Assembly (NCBI GenBank): GCA_003254905.1
Contig: QANU01055523.1
Location: forward strand, 336,526 to 400,525
Direction: 5' to 3'
Source: Nissolia schottii
Taxonomy: Eukaryota > Streptophyta > Magnoliopsida > Fabales > Fabaceae
DNA length: 64,000 bases
A program made the translations under genes and the position numbers. The notes below the pieces were generated by a model. It saw only the letters and a program-made list of their open reading frames with translations, was not told the DNA's origin and ran no database searches. Positions 22,709-34,900 of the stretch are shown here, one piece after another (position 1 is the first letter of the stretch; every line of letters begins with the position of its first letter).

Positions 22709-25700
22709 ATGGAAGAGAAATCCATGACACTTGAAGCAACCATTTCAAAGGAAGAGAAATCCATGACACTTGAAGCCATCACAAAGGAACAAGTTGACCT
22801 GGTTAGTTCAAAAATTATAATCCAAGTAACCCTGCTTTCATGGGATGCTCATATTATATCACATGCAATTAAGGTTTAATAAACTTGTCTGTTTTATTCA
22901 TCCCTCTTCTACATGGAACTGAGAACTTATTTTAGTTTTCGCATGTGCAATTTATCCATGGTTACTACCATGTAAGTAAGATGTCAATTTAAATTATAGA
23001 ATCGGAAATTCTTACAAGTTTAAAAAGGTCAATAAATTTTAATACTACAACTTGAATAAGACAATTCTACTATTTAAATTGTGTTACGAGTACATGTTTT
23101 ACGTTTTTATTTTATTTACTTAATCTTACGTAAGATCTTAATTTTCACATCCTTAATTACTTTGGTTGTTCATTAATTACTTTGGAAATATGGAAAAGCT
23201 AGTTTGCTTTTGCCAACATAAAGTACATGCATATAAATAAGCTTTATTGCTCACTTGAAAAAACACTATAATGATTGCTACACTAATTCAGACACCAATG
23301 CAATATCATACTGATCACATACAAACATCTAGAGATTTCAGTTGCATTATTGGTGAATTTGCTTGTAACAAAATATGAGGAATCATATGTTAATATTAGG
23401 GATTCAGATATTTTGTTTGAGAATCAAATGTAAGGATGTCACATTCATTATTAATTATCTTACCACATTTACAACATTCACCAAAAACATAACCGAAATC
23501 TCCAGTTATTTACGCATCAATAAGTGGACAAATTAGTGTCTAACTTTAAAAAACATTTATGTTGTGTGTACCTACAGCTTAATTCTTGAGTCCAATTTTC
23601 AAAGCCCCAAATGATGTGGAAATACAAAAGAAACAAGAAAGTTGGATGAAGTTTCTGAAACATGCTTCCCTCATGATCATTATTTCTCATTTAATTACTA
23701 AACTTGAAGTCTGTGCTATGTAGGAGAATCTTCCCCTAGAGGAGGTTTTTGAGAATCTAAAATGTACAAGAGAAGGATTGGGCTCTGAGCAAGTTCAAGA
23801 GAGGCTAAACTTGTTTGGATACAATAAACTTGAAGAAAAGAAGGTTAAAGACTAAAAGGCTGAAACATTTAGTCTCTTGTATCACTTTTAAGTTTGTTTC
23901 TAAGTTTTCTCATTGATAGCTTCTATAATGCTTCTGCAGGAAAGTAAGATACTAAAGTTTTTAGGGTTTATGTGGAATCCTCTATCATGGGTCATGGAAG
24001 CTGCTGCCATCATGGCCATTGCTATGGCACATGGAGGGGTGAATTTACTATCTCCATTAATTCTTTTCCAATAACTTTGGTCGTTTTTATTGGGTTAAAT
24101 TAATGAAAATAAGTTAAAATCACCATGGACTTTGTGAATGTGAAATTATTTCATTCCATCATTCTAGCATGCATTTTCGTAATCATTAATGTTACAAAAT
24201 TTGTTACTTCCACAAAGGGTCAGAAAAGAACAACATCAAGGGCATGCTTAGTTTCTGTTTTCTGTTTTTCAAGGTTTTGTGAATGAAATGGTGTAAAACA
24301 GAAAACATGAATTTCATGTTTTTATTGTTTCCTTCACAAAATTCTGAATAACAGGAAATAAAAATAGAAATTGAACAGGCCTCAAGTTTCTGGCGGTTAC
24401 AGTATTTTGCATCCATCATCCAATAAGCTTAGCATAACATCTCCATAATTCTGCAGGGCGAACCCGGAGATTATCAAGATTTTGTTGGCATAGTGACTTT
24501 GCTACTTGTAAACTCTACCATCAGTTTCATAGAAGAAAACAATGCTGGTAATGCAGCGGCGGCGCTTATGGCGAGATTGGCGCCTAAAGCAAAGGTTTAT
24601 TTTCTTCTCTAGTTAAACCTTCTGAGCCATCATCATGTCTTGTTTCCGGTTCATTCTAATTGAATTTTGTAGGTACTCCGCGATGGAAAATGGAGCGAAG
24701 AAGATGCTTCGGTGTTGGTTCCTGGAGACATAATTAGCATCAAGCTCGGTGACATCATTCCTGCCGACGCACGTCTCCTCGACGGAGATCCTTTGAAGAT
24801 TGATCAGGTAAAACTCACCAAAAAATGTTCTGTTGATACTGATACATAACTGCAGTGTCACATGGCTAGAGTTTGTGATCATCTGTGATTCTCCAGCATA
24901 ATATAAGTATGGAAAAAATATCTATCTTGAACAATTTCTTGTATTTAAAAAACAATTTGAATGACCAAATTTCTTTATTCACCAGAAGGAGATATCATTT
25001 TCGTATTAAGAAGAAATTATGCATTAGATCTTATACGCAGACAAGACACTTCAATATGACATCCTTAGCAATACAATATAAAGTCATTCATCTGTGTCTA
25101 CCCAACATTTTAAGCTTTTAGGAAAGATAGTTCTTGACATGGTATCGGAATGAAACCTCGTGCGTTCTGAAATAAGCTTCTTTTCTTTTTTCAGTCTGCT
25201 CTTACCGGAGAGTCACTTCCAGTTACGAAAAATCCCAGGGACGGAGTCTATTCTGGTTCAACATGCAAGCAAGGAGAAATTGAGGCAGTAGTTATTGCAA
25301 CAGGAGTTCACACTTTTTTCGGAAAGGCGGCACATCTTGTGGAAAATACCACACATGTTGGACATTTCCAGAAGGTCCATATATATATATATATACACAT
25401 ATATAGATTTCGTCGTCTTTGTAATGTTATGTGAATGAATGTTTTTCTAAGCCTCATGTTATGTCAGGATCTTGGCTCAGTGATTATGTCATAATTGCAA
25501 GCAGGTTCTGACATCTATTGGGAATTTCTGCATCTGCTCCATTGCTGTTGGGATGGTTATTGAAATCATTGTGATATACGCGATCGATGGAAGGTCATAC
25601 CGAGTTGGTATTGATAACCTCCTTGTGCTGCTAATTGGCGGTATCCCTATTGCGATGCCAACTGTCCTTTCTGTTACGATGGCCATCGGTTCACACCGGT

Positions 25701-28700
25701 TGTCTCAGCAGGTTAATGAGACTACACTCAGTATATTTCATTCAAACATTTTGTTGGGGACTTTATAAGATGTAATATATGTGTGATGATTTTTGCAGGG
25801 TGCCATAACAAAGAGAATGACTGCCATTGAAGAAATGGCTGGCATGGATGTGCTTTGCAGTGACAAAACAGGCACATTAACTCTCAACAAGCTTTCAGTG
25901 GACAAGAATCTGATCGAGGTTTCCAAACCTTATTCATCTTAGTATGAAATGAAACATAACAACTAGTTAGATATAAATATGAATCTTTTTAGTTATAGAA
26001 CAAAGGTAAAACAGAAAATTCAGCCACACATTGACACTACAATAATTTCCTAAGGAAACACCCCTATCTAATAAACAATGAAAGATAATAGGAAAACAAA
26101 GAGCAATTCCAATAATCGACCAGAAATTTTCATTTTATCTTTAAATAATTGAATAAGTTAAAGTCCTCAAATGGATGATTTGCACATGGCAACTTATTTC
26201 TGTTATATAATATTTTTAGTGTGCACATGTCTACATCAGCCATTCATGTAAGTTTTAAACACTGACTCTTTTTTCTCCTTTTCCCAACAATGATCAATAA
26301 TATCCGGCAGGTCTTTGCCAAAGGAGTTGATCAGGATATGGTTGTACTTATGGCTGCAAGGGCATCAAGGCTAGAGAACCAGGATGCAATTGATTGTGCA
26401 ATTGTTTCAATGTTATCAGACCCAAAGGAGGTACTATTTCAGATACCAAACTGGTTAAGATAGCCATCCCTGGGGACACTGATCCTTTGAATCATTTAAA
26501 GACATAAAATGAGTAAATCTTCAAATTCATCCTTAGAGTTATCAGCATTGGTCAAGTTCGTCCCTAAGTTATGAAAATGGTCATATTAATCCTTGAAATC
26601 GCCAAAAGCCGGTCAAGTTAGTCCTTCAATAACGGTCAAGTCAATCCCTCCCAAGAATTAACTTGACTGGCTTTTGACAACCTCAGGGATTAATATAACT
26701 ATTTCCATAGCCTAGGGACGAACTCGACCAACAGTAATAACCCCATGGATGAATTTGAAGGTTTACTCGACATAAAACAGATGCATTACTGACAATAATC
26801 CAGCTTTTTTCTAACAAATCTAAGGTAACATTCCACCATACAATTCTATAGTTTGAGCTTTAGAGAATCTGCTGATGTTTTCTTCAATTTTGCAAGGCAC
26901 GAGCCGGAATAAAAGAAGTTCACTTTCTTCCATTCAATCCGACGGATAAAAGAACTGCACTCACATACATTGATGCTGCTGGTAAGATGCACAGGGTTAG
27001 CAAAGGTGCACCAGAGCAGGTAGAATAAAACTACATTATGACTTTAGAAAACTATGCTACCTGCAAGAGCAACATTTATTTTGATCTTTATTTGAATCTT
27101 GTCATATATTGTGTAGATTCTCAACCTTGCACACAACAAATCAGAAATTAGCCAGAAGGTACATGCAATTATTGACAGGTTTGCAGAACGAGGGCTTCGC
27201 TCCCTCGGAGTTGCCCGCCAGGTAGATATCTTTCCACTACATTTTCATAATCTCACAAGTGTAGTTCTGTGACTATTTTTGAGGGAAAAAAAATGTTTCT
27301 TTCCATTTAGGAAGTACCTGAGGGAAATAAAGATAGTCCTGGAGGTCCCTGGGAATTTGTTGGTCTACTCCCACTATTTGATCCTCCTCGTCATGATAGC
27401 GCTGAAACAATCAGAAGAGCCCTTGATCTTGGCGTCAGCGTCAAAATGATCACTGGTATGTGTCACAGTTTGATACTATTTTCAGTACATTGCAGATATC
27501 TTCAAGGCTGCAGTTACAATATGAACTGTTTTTTAAAATGTTGATGAAAAACCAAGTTATTGGCTAATGGCTATGCATGATTTAAGTGATTCCACATTTT
27601 ACTTCTACGGAAATATTAAAAATGTCTTTTATAGAACATATCAAATATCTATATTAGAATAAGATATTTTCTTTAAATTTAGATGGCATAACATGAAACC
27701 TTGCAATATTTTCAATCTCATAAACCTAAACTCTAAAACCTAAATTGTTAATGCACATGGTACTAAGAAGTTTGAGAGAGTTTGTGTCTAGTGAGAGATT
27801 TTTACTCTAGAGGTTTATCCTAATGATTTAATTACAAGTAACCAAGAAAGGAAACCCTGATCACACGTCTTTCATGCTCCCGAAAACACCCTTACAGGTG
27901 ATCAGCTTGCAATCGGTAAGGAAACAGGAAGGCGTCTCGGGATGGGAACTAACATGTACCCTTCTTCATCACTGCTTGGTGAAAACAAAAATGATTTCGC
28001 GACTCTCTCCGTTGACGAGCTTATCGAGAATGCTGATGGTTTTGCCGGTGTCTTTCCTGGTAAGTCAAGCAGTGATCACAAGGAAAAAAGGCTCTAGTTT
28101 AACTTCTTGTCCATTTTCTGATTGTATATATGTATGTCTCCCTTAGAGCACAAGTATGAGATTGTGAAGAGGTTGCAAGCTAGAAAGCACATTTGTGGGA
28201 TGACCGGCGATGGAGTTAACGATGCACCAGCCTTGAAGATAGCAGACATAGGTATTGCGGTAGCCGATTCCACGGATGCTGCGCGAAGCGCATCTGACAT
28301 AGTTCTAACAGAACCCGGGCTTAGTGTGATCATAAGCGCTGTTTTAACTAGCCGCGCAATTTTCCAGAGAATGAAGAACTACACAGTAATCTCACAACTA
28401 TCAAAATATCAAGAAAACATTATGATTTTTCTTGGTGTGACTACAAATTGAAAAGTCTTTTCTGAGTCTTTTCTTTTCTTTTTCTTTTGCAGATATATGC
28501 TGTATCTATCACCATTCGTATTGTGGTAAGTTATACGTGCATGTGGAATATTTCAGCATTGGTCAAGAAATCAATTCTTTTTCTCATTTTCAGTTTATTT
28601 TGAGTTGCAGCTTGGCTTCATGTTACTCACATGCATATGGAAATTTGACTTCCCTCCTTTTATGGTTCTTGTCATTGCCGTTCTCAATGATGGTAATTAT

Positions 28701-31172
28701 TAGCTACTTTCAAGTACCTTATTCTCAAATATCATAATTATTATTTGACGATCCTTTCAAGAGTTTATATATATATATATATATTCTTTCTTGACCTTAT
28801 AGGTACCATAATGACAATTTCTAAAGACAGGGTTAAGCCTTCTCCACTTCCTGATAGTTGGAAGCTTAGTGAGATTTTTGCAACTGGGATTGTCCTAGGA
28901 AGCTATCTGGCTCTAATGACAGTCATATTCTTCTGGGCAGCTTATGAAACAAACTTCTTCCCTGTAAGCATCTTCCTCACACTTCAATCACTTTTGTTTG
29001 TCTGGCATCAAATTATATGATAATTGAATTGAAACACTTGTGTGATAGGACAATGTTAGCTATCATATAATTGTTAGAGACTAGTTGGTTATAAATAGGT
29101 ATTATGATAGGACTTCAATTCTCTTTCTTTCTAGTCAGGGAGAGAAAAGTCCAATTTAACAAATGTTAGTAGCGTTTGGTAAGCATTCCGGGATAAAAAA
29201 ATACAGAGATTGTGAAGACAGAAACATGTTTGGAGAAGAAGACGAAAACATAAAACTTAAAATTGTTTTTGTCTCCGGATAATTTTTTAACTAATTTCTA
29301 TACATCCAAAAAGGAGAAATACAAGAGAGGTAAGAGGAGGACATGTAGGTTTATTTATACAATATGCTCATTAAGGAACAAACTCTAATTGGGATTGTAC
29401 CATATTAGGAGAGGTAAGACTTAAGAGGCATTGGTTGAGAAATTAAGAGATGAGAGACTAGGAGAGTAAGGAATATCTAGAATATCCCTATACCAATGTA
29501 CAACCATTAGTGAATAATAGATACCTTTTATGTTTTGGTTTTCTAGCTGTTCTTTGATCCAGTTATGTCATTGTGCTGCAGAATCATTTTGGTGTGAGGC
29601 ACCTCCGCAGCAATATAAGCGCTCCAGTTACGGATGACGAGAAAAGAATGCTGGGATCTGCTGTCTATCTTCAAGTCAGTACAATCAGTCAGGCCTTAAT
29701 CTTTGTGACTCGCTCCAGGGGTTGGTCCTACACAGAAAGACCTGGTGTTTTGCTTGGCATTGCTTTCATTATAGCTCAGCTGGTACTACCTCCCCCAAGT
29801 AGAAAGCCTTTAGTATTTCATTCTTTTATAATAAAGAGGGGCTCAGTTCACGAACCTCCCACCTAGTGAGGTTTAAGGAGAGTATATGTACAGAGTCTTA
29901 TCCTCACAAGTGAGAAGGTTATTTTCAGGATTTGAAATCATGACATCCAGGTCACGAGACAACAATTTTACCCTTACGCCAAGACTCACCCNTCACTTGT
30001 CTATATTCTTTTGTAGGTTGCAACTGTCATATCTGCCACTCTAACATGGAAATTAGGAGGAATCAAAAGCATAGGATGGGGATGGACAGGAGTCATCTGG
30101 TTGTACAATACTGTAACCTACGTACTTCTGGATCCTATTAAGTTTGCTGTTCGTTATGCATTAAGTGGAAGAGCTTGGAATCTGGTGGTTGACCAACGAG
30201 TGAGTATGACTGTACTTACGCTTTATGTATAAGTACCAACAGCCCAACACTTTGATTAGTTGAAGTGGTTTTAGTTGAAGTGGTTTGACTCTTGGTCTTT
30301 TTAACCAATGTCTCAAGTTCAAGTCTTTAAGGTAAGGGGAAAAAATAAACAAGCTTGATGGGAGTTCTATCCCTATAGTGAGCTGACTTGACTCGAATAA
30401 GATTAGTTTGAGTTTGATAGATTTCATATACTAAAAGTGTAGTTTGCTAATGGAATGATTAGTTTGCTAATGACTTGTTGATGCAACTTAACAGACTGCA
30501 TTCACCAGCAAAAATGACTTTGGTAGAGAAGCTCGTGAGGCTAAATGGGCAGCTGAACAGAGAACTTTACATGGCCTCCAGTCTACAGACTCAAGAACTG
30601 AGAAGCACACCTTCAGGGAAATAAATTCACTAGCTGAAGAGGCTAAGAGGCGAGCAGAGCTAGCAAGGTCAGCATCATTTATTGAGTAAACCTTTGAATT
30701 TGTCCACAACATTGGCAACATCGCTCAAGTTAATCCTGAGATTTAGAAAATAACAAACCCCGTACCCAAATTGACATTCATACATCAAATTTGTCCTTAA
30801 AATTGACACACCGTCCATCAAATTCATCCTTGGATCCTTGACATCAGGGACGAATGTGATGTACGAATGTCAACCTCGGGACGAATTTACCATTTTCCAG
30901 AACTTGCGAACTAACTTACTGACACTGCTAATATTTATGATGAATTTAAAAGTTAACTCGTCATTTATCATTCTTACAAATTGTTCTATATTTTCTTACT
31001 TTTCTCATTCCTCTCTCCTTTAATTCCATATATAATCATTTTTATCTTTGTTTTATTTTTCCCATTTGGATATAGGATGAGAGAGCTTCACACTCTGAAA
31101 GGCAGAGTGGAATCATTTGCCAAATTGAGGGGTTTGGATATTGATGCCATCAACAGTCACTACACAGTATAA
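22709..31172 (+). CDS. Plasma-membrane H+-ATPase (P3A), AHA7-like, 971 aa
   Basis: Twenty-one exons: 22709-22801, 23724-23843, 23940-24038, 24457-24594, 24673-24807, 25195-25374, 25505-25711, 25799-25918, 26311-26430, 26897-27019, 27117-27221, 27311-27455, 27898-28059, 28147-28385, 28493-28525, 28611-28692, 28803-28963, 29582-29782, 30017-30199, 30495-30667, 31076-31172. It pumps protons out of the cell using ATP. Visible are TGES, the phosphorylated Asp346 in CSDKTGT, TGDGVND, the M5 Arg671 and the M6 proton-site Asp700 (VIAVLND). The tail ends HYTV, with penultimate Thr970, the 14-3-3 site. VRHL...[16 protein letters not shown] resembles AHA7 rather than AHA2. Odd points: a duplicated N-terminal EEKSMTLEA segment, and Ile614 where ALKKADIG is near-invariant. 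Confidence 0.93.
26510..26769. mobile_element. Foldback MITE, family A copy 1 (ATPase intron 9), 260 bp
   Basis: Perfect 8-bp target duplication ACATAAAA (26502-26509 and 26770-26777). The ends are inverted, TGAGTAAATCTTCAAATTCA and, in reverse, CGAGTAAACCTTCAAATTCA, and the arms pair nearly along the whole length (GTCAAGTTCGTCCC with GGGACGAACTCGAC). An 8-bp duplication points to the hAT superfamily. Confidence 0.8.
29833..29993 (-). mobile_element. Au-like SINE (ATPase intron 18)
   Basis: Read on the minus strand it begins GGGTGAGTCTTGGCGTAAGG (box A-like), then TTGTTGTCTCGTGACC, GATTTCAAATCC (box B-like), AAGACTCTGTACATATAC and CTAGGTGGGAGGTTCGTG. This order matches the tRNA-derived plant Au SINE. 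The only ambiguous base nearby is N at 29992. Confidence 0.65.
30683..30960. mobile_element. Foldback MITE, family A copy 2 (ATPase last intron), 278 bp
   Basis: Perfect 8-bp target duplication TCATTTAT (30675-30682 and 30961-30968). Ends TGAGTAAACCTTTGAATTTG and, in reverse, CGAGTTAACTTTTAAATTC. It begins only 15 bases after the end of exon 20 (30667), so it sits almost on the splice donor. Confidence 0.75.
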
Positions 31173-31179
31173 GATCCAT

Positions 31180-31915
31180 TAGATTATGGCCTCTGACTTC
31201 AATAATGCATCTGTTACAGATCAAACACAATCCTTTGTCTTCAGATCTCAACTCCTCTAGCTTGTAGAGGGGAATTTTTTATGTAATACACCAATGAGAA
31301 TGAGTTTATGACAGGTAGCAGAGTAAGTTTAACGAAGCAAAGCAAAGCAAAGCAAACGAAATAAGAGCACCAAGTGAGATTAAATTCAATATTATGTAAT
31401 AAAATTTATGTAAGATCTGAACTATTTCTCCTTTATAGTTGCTGGACTACATTTCATTCCAATTTAAGCCTGCACATGGGGCCCCATATAAACAGCTTCT
31501 AAAGATTCTAAACTCAGACCATATTTTGTAACTTATTATTTATAAATAAATAAATAACCGTTTTTGTCTTTTTCTCAGAAACTGCCCAAGAAACTTCAGG
31601 TTTATAAGCTGTTTTGAACCTAAACTAATCCAAAACATTATTGTCCAAGATTTTCAACCAAATGTGGAAGGTGCATTGTGTCATACAGCAAAAGAAACAA
31701 CATTTATTATTGCAGGAAATAATGGGGGTTAACAACTTATTACTTACCAACAGTAATAACAATGTGATGATATTTTGCAGCATTCTCTTGCTATAGTCAT
31801 CCTTCATCGTAAATCAAGTTAATATATATATTTCAAGATTACATGGTAAGATAAATAAACTAATTGTTACAATAAATACTAAGATCTACATCTCCCTCTC
31901 AAAAAGCACACACGC
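31180..31915. other. Shared 3' region between convergent genes
   Basis: 3' UTRs of the H+-ATPase (+) and the PTAR1-like gene (-) face each other across about 750 bases. GAAGCAAAGCAAAGCAAAGC at about 31334 is a short tandem repeat. No gene seen. Confidence 0.5.
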
Positions 31916-31921
31916 TTCCAT

Positions 31922-34900
31922 CTAGCTCATAAAGTGGTTGAAAAGTGAGGATCTCTCCGAGTTATCCAGCAAGTTCTTCAAATCTACTTCTCTTATCTTC
32001 TCTAGGAGCTTGTTTCCCAGTGGCTCGGGGACTTGCTGTTAACGCGTTAAAGACAGCTTGAGAAATCAATCCAGAAAAGCAGCAATTCATAAAAATGGAA
32101 AGTCTAATTATGGAAACAGAATCCACATACCACTTTCAACCACAGCATGTAACTAGCAGCATACATTGCTTGTGCTTGGAAATCTGCAAATTCATTGTCC
32201 TCAACTATTAAGCATGAGTCAATGAGACATAGTTCATTCTCCAGAAAGGTGTCAAAGTAGTGAGCATTTGTGCTTGTCTCCTGGGAATGGTAGGAAGCAT
32301 TGCCAGACTCAGAAAGAAAATAATTCATCCAGTACATAGAAAGGAAGCGACGGTGCAGCCATTGAGCCTGTTTAACATGAGCAACACTGAACATCACAGG
32401 TTGTAAGAGAATTATACAATAACCACTAGCATGCATTCAAGGAACCATTCCAGAAATAGTTTGTCTTTACAGACTTGGATGAACCACTTAACTGCAATTG
32501 AAAGCATTTGAGTAAAACTATTTTTCTGGGGAACAAGGTAACTTTATCATAACTGTAGTTGTTTGGTAACTGTCATTTAAATAAAAAAAATCGTAACAAC
32601 AAAGTGGAAAAAGCTCAGCCATATAAAAAGTATTTGATTAGTCCTTCCACAAATTTAATACCGTTTATGCTTCATTTTGTTAAGTGTAGAAATTTTGTAG
32701 GTTTTGAAAATAGAGGGATCTAGAGTGAGATTTTGTAAAGTGAAGGTGTTAGTATCTGACTCTTGGCACAAATTGCAAAAAGGATAAGCACCAAGTGTTA
32801 GAAAAATAAAAAAATACAAAACCATATCCAATTGTGCACGAAATTAATCACTAATGACATGATATCTAATTATAAAAGTTCCAGCTGATCCATGAATCAG
32901 TTTAGTCAACCTCACATAAATTAACAACAGCCAAAGACCACCAACCTCTCTTCCCACATAACACTTTATCAGTGTTTCATTCCAATCAAGTTCGTCCTGT
33001 CAAACAACAATTATCACTTAGTTAAGGAACTAAATCATTTGTACTAATAGTTATACAATGTGATTAAAATTATCAGAAGGATATAGTAATGTCAATAGTC
33101 ACTCCGTAGTTATCATTTTCGAGTAAACTTTCAAAATTCTTCCTTAAGGTTAGCAGCGACCAAGTTCATCCCCAAGCTATGAGAAGACACATTCTTCCCG
33201 AAGGTTGCCAAAAGTTAAAAGTTAGTCCCTAGACTGATGTCAAAGGACTAATTTGATCGACTTCTGGCAGCCTCAAGGGTAAATTTGGTACTTTCCATAG
33301 CTTGGAGACAAACTTGACTAATGTTGCCAAACTTTGAGCACAAATTTGAAGCTTTACTCAATCATTTTCCCTTTATATGGAGGAGACATGCATAAAAATC
33401 TTTTTTCTGCAGTAAATGGTGCACTGAACAAAGCACATTGTTGATTAAGTGTTACGTTTAAAGAAGTTTAATGCTGGCACTCTTTCTGCTACCTTTTGAC
33501 AATCAAAACAACAGCCACTTAGGCTTCAAACCAGCAGTTGGAAGGGAATCAACAGAAGCATTAAAAAGGACAACAGCTTCAACACAACAGGTATATTTTG
33601 AGCATGGGTAGAGATTATGCAAAATCTACCTTCCAAGCCTGGTCGATATCAGCCTTGTAACCAGAAGATACAGTTTTTTCCGGAAAACTTGATTCCTCCA
33701 TCATCTTAAGCAATAGCCTCTGCAATACAATGGAAACTATGATGCCACAAGTGCAGAATCCCAAGCTCATTACAGGACATACAAAAATAAGTCTCCTTAT
33801 TCAAAAAGTTTATTCAGGGAGAGTAGGAAACTGTAAAATCATATGAAAACAAGTTAGTCAAAACTTACACTGCGATAGTGAAAACAGCAATTATCAGCAA
33901 CATGCAGTGCAGCCCAACTTCTTGATTTCTTCAACTCATGTAGTGCCTAAATAAGCACAGATTTTATTCATTGTTACATGGGAAATATTAATTGTCATTG
34001 AAAGGTAATAAGAATAAAAGATTAACATGTCCCTATCTCCAGTTACTGAGAAAAATTTCATACAACACTAATCTGACAAAATATGTTCCCAAAGAATCAT
34101 TTGGGAGTTTAACGCTACATGTGCACAAGCTAGTCAAAACTTCAAGAGTGCCAGGGTTTTATTTCACCTTGAAACAATATTGCATCAAGCACATGCTGGA
34201 CTTAAGAAAGGTGTTAAGATTAGAAAAATAAAACAGCTAAATGGTTAACTATTTTACACTAATTTTCCATATAAATCAACTACTCAAACATTCATAGTAA
34301 CATATAACAGTAAAAGTTTAAGAGAGAGCATAATGATACAAGCTCTAATGATAAAAATCCACAACCAAAACAGATGTGGCAGCCCTGAAAGTCAAAATTT
34401 ATAACAAAAAGTGATAAACTGCCCCAGTTAAGAAACCCTAAGTTCCTAAGTGAAGTAGAAATACGTTCAAGAGTGCATCTAAAGGAATCATCACTTTCAT
34501 ATCCTCCTTCATTGGATTAAAATCCTTCTTCAACATCTTTTTCTGTCTCATCCAAACCAGCTTCTGTCTCTTTGAAGTTAGGGAGTGAACTTTGAGGCTT
34601 TTGCTGCTGACTTTGCTCTTCAGTTATCCTTTTTGGCTTAACTAGACTACTATGAAAACTTCAGTACATACAATTTTAAAGACGTGCTTTGGTCTGAAAC
34701 AGGCCCTATCAAGTGCTGAAGGAGTCTCGTCTTAAACACCAAGAGGCACTGATCCCATCTGGCACCTCTAACTACACTGGACGTATGTTTGATTGCTAGT
34801 GCATTTCAGTATTGAATATTAGAGTTATGCAATTTGATCCAGAATTCATGTTGGATCACTTACAGGCAATATAAGAAAATCTTAAAGAATCCAACCTGTT

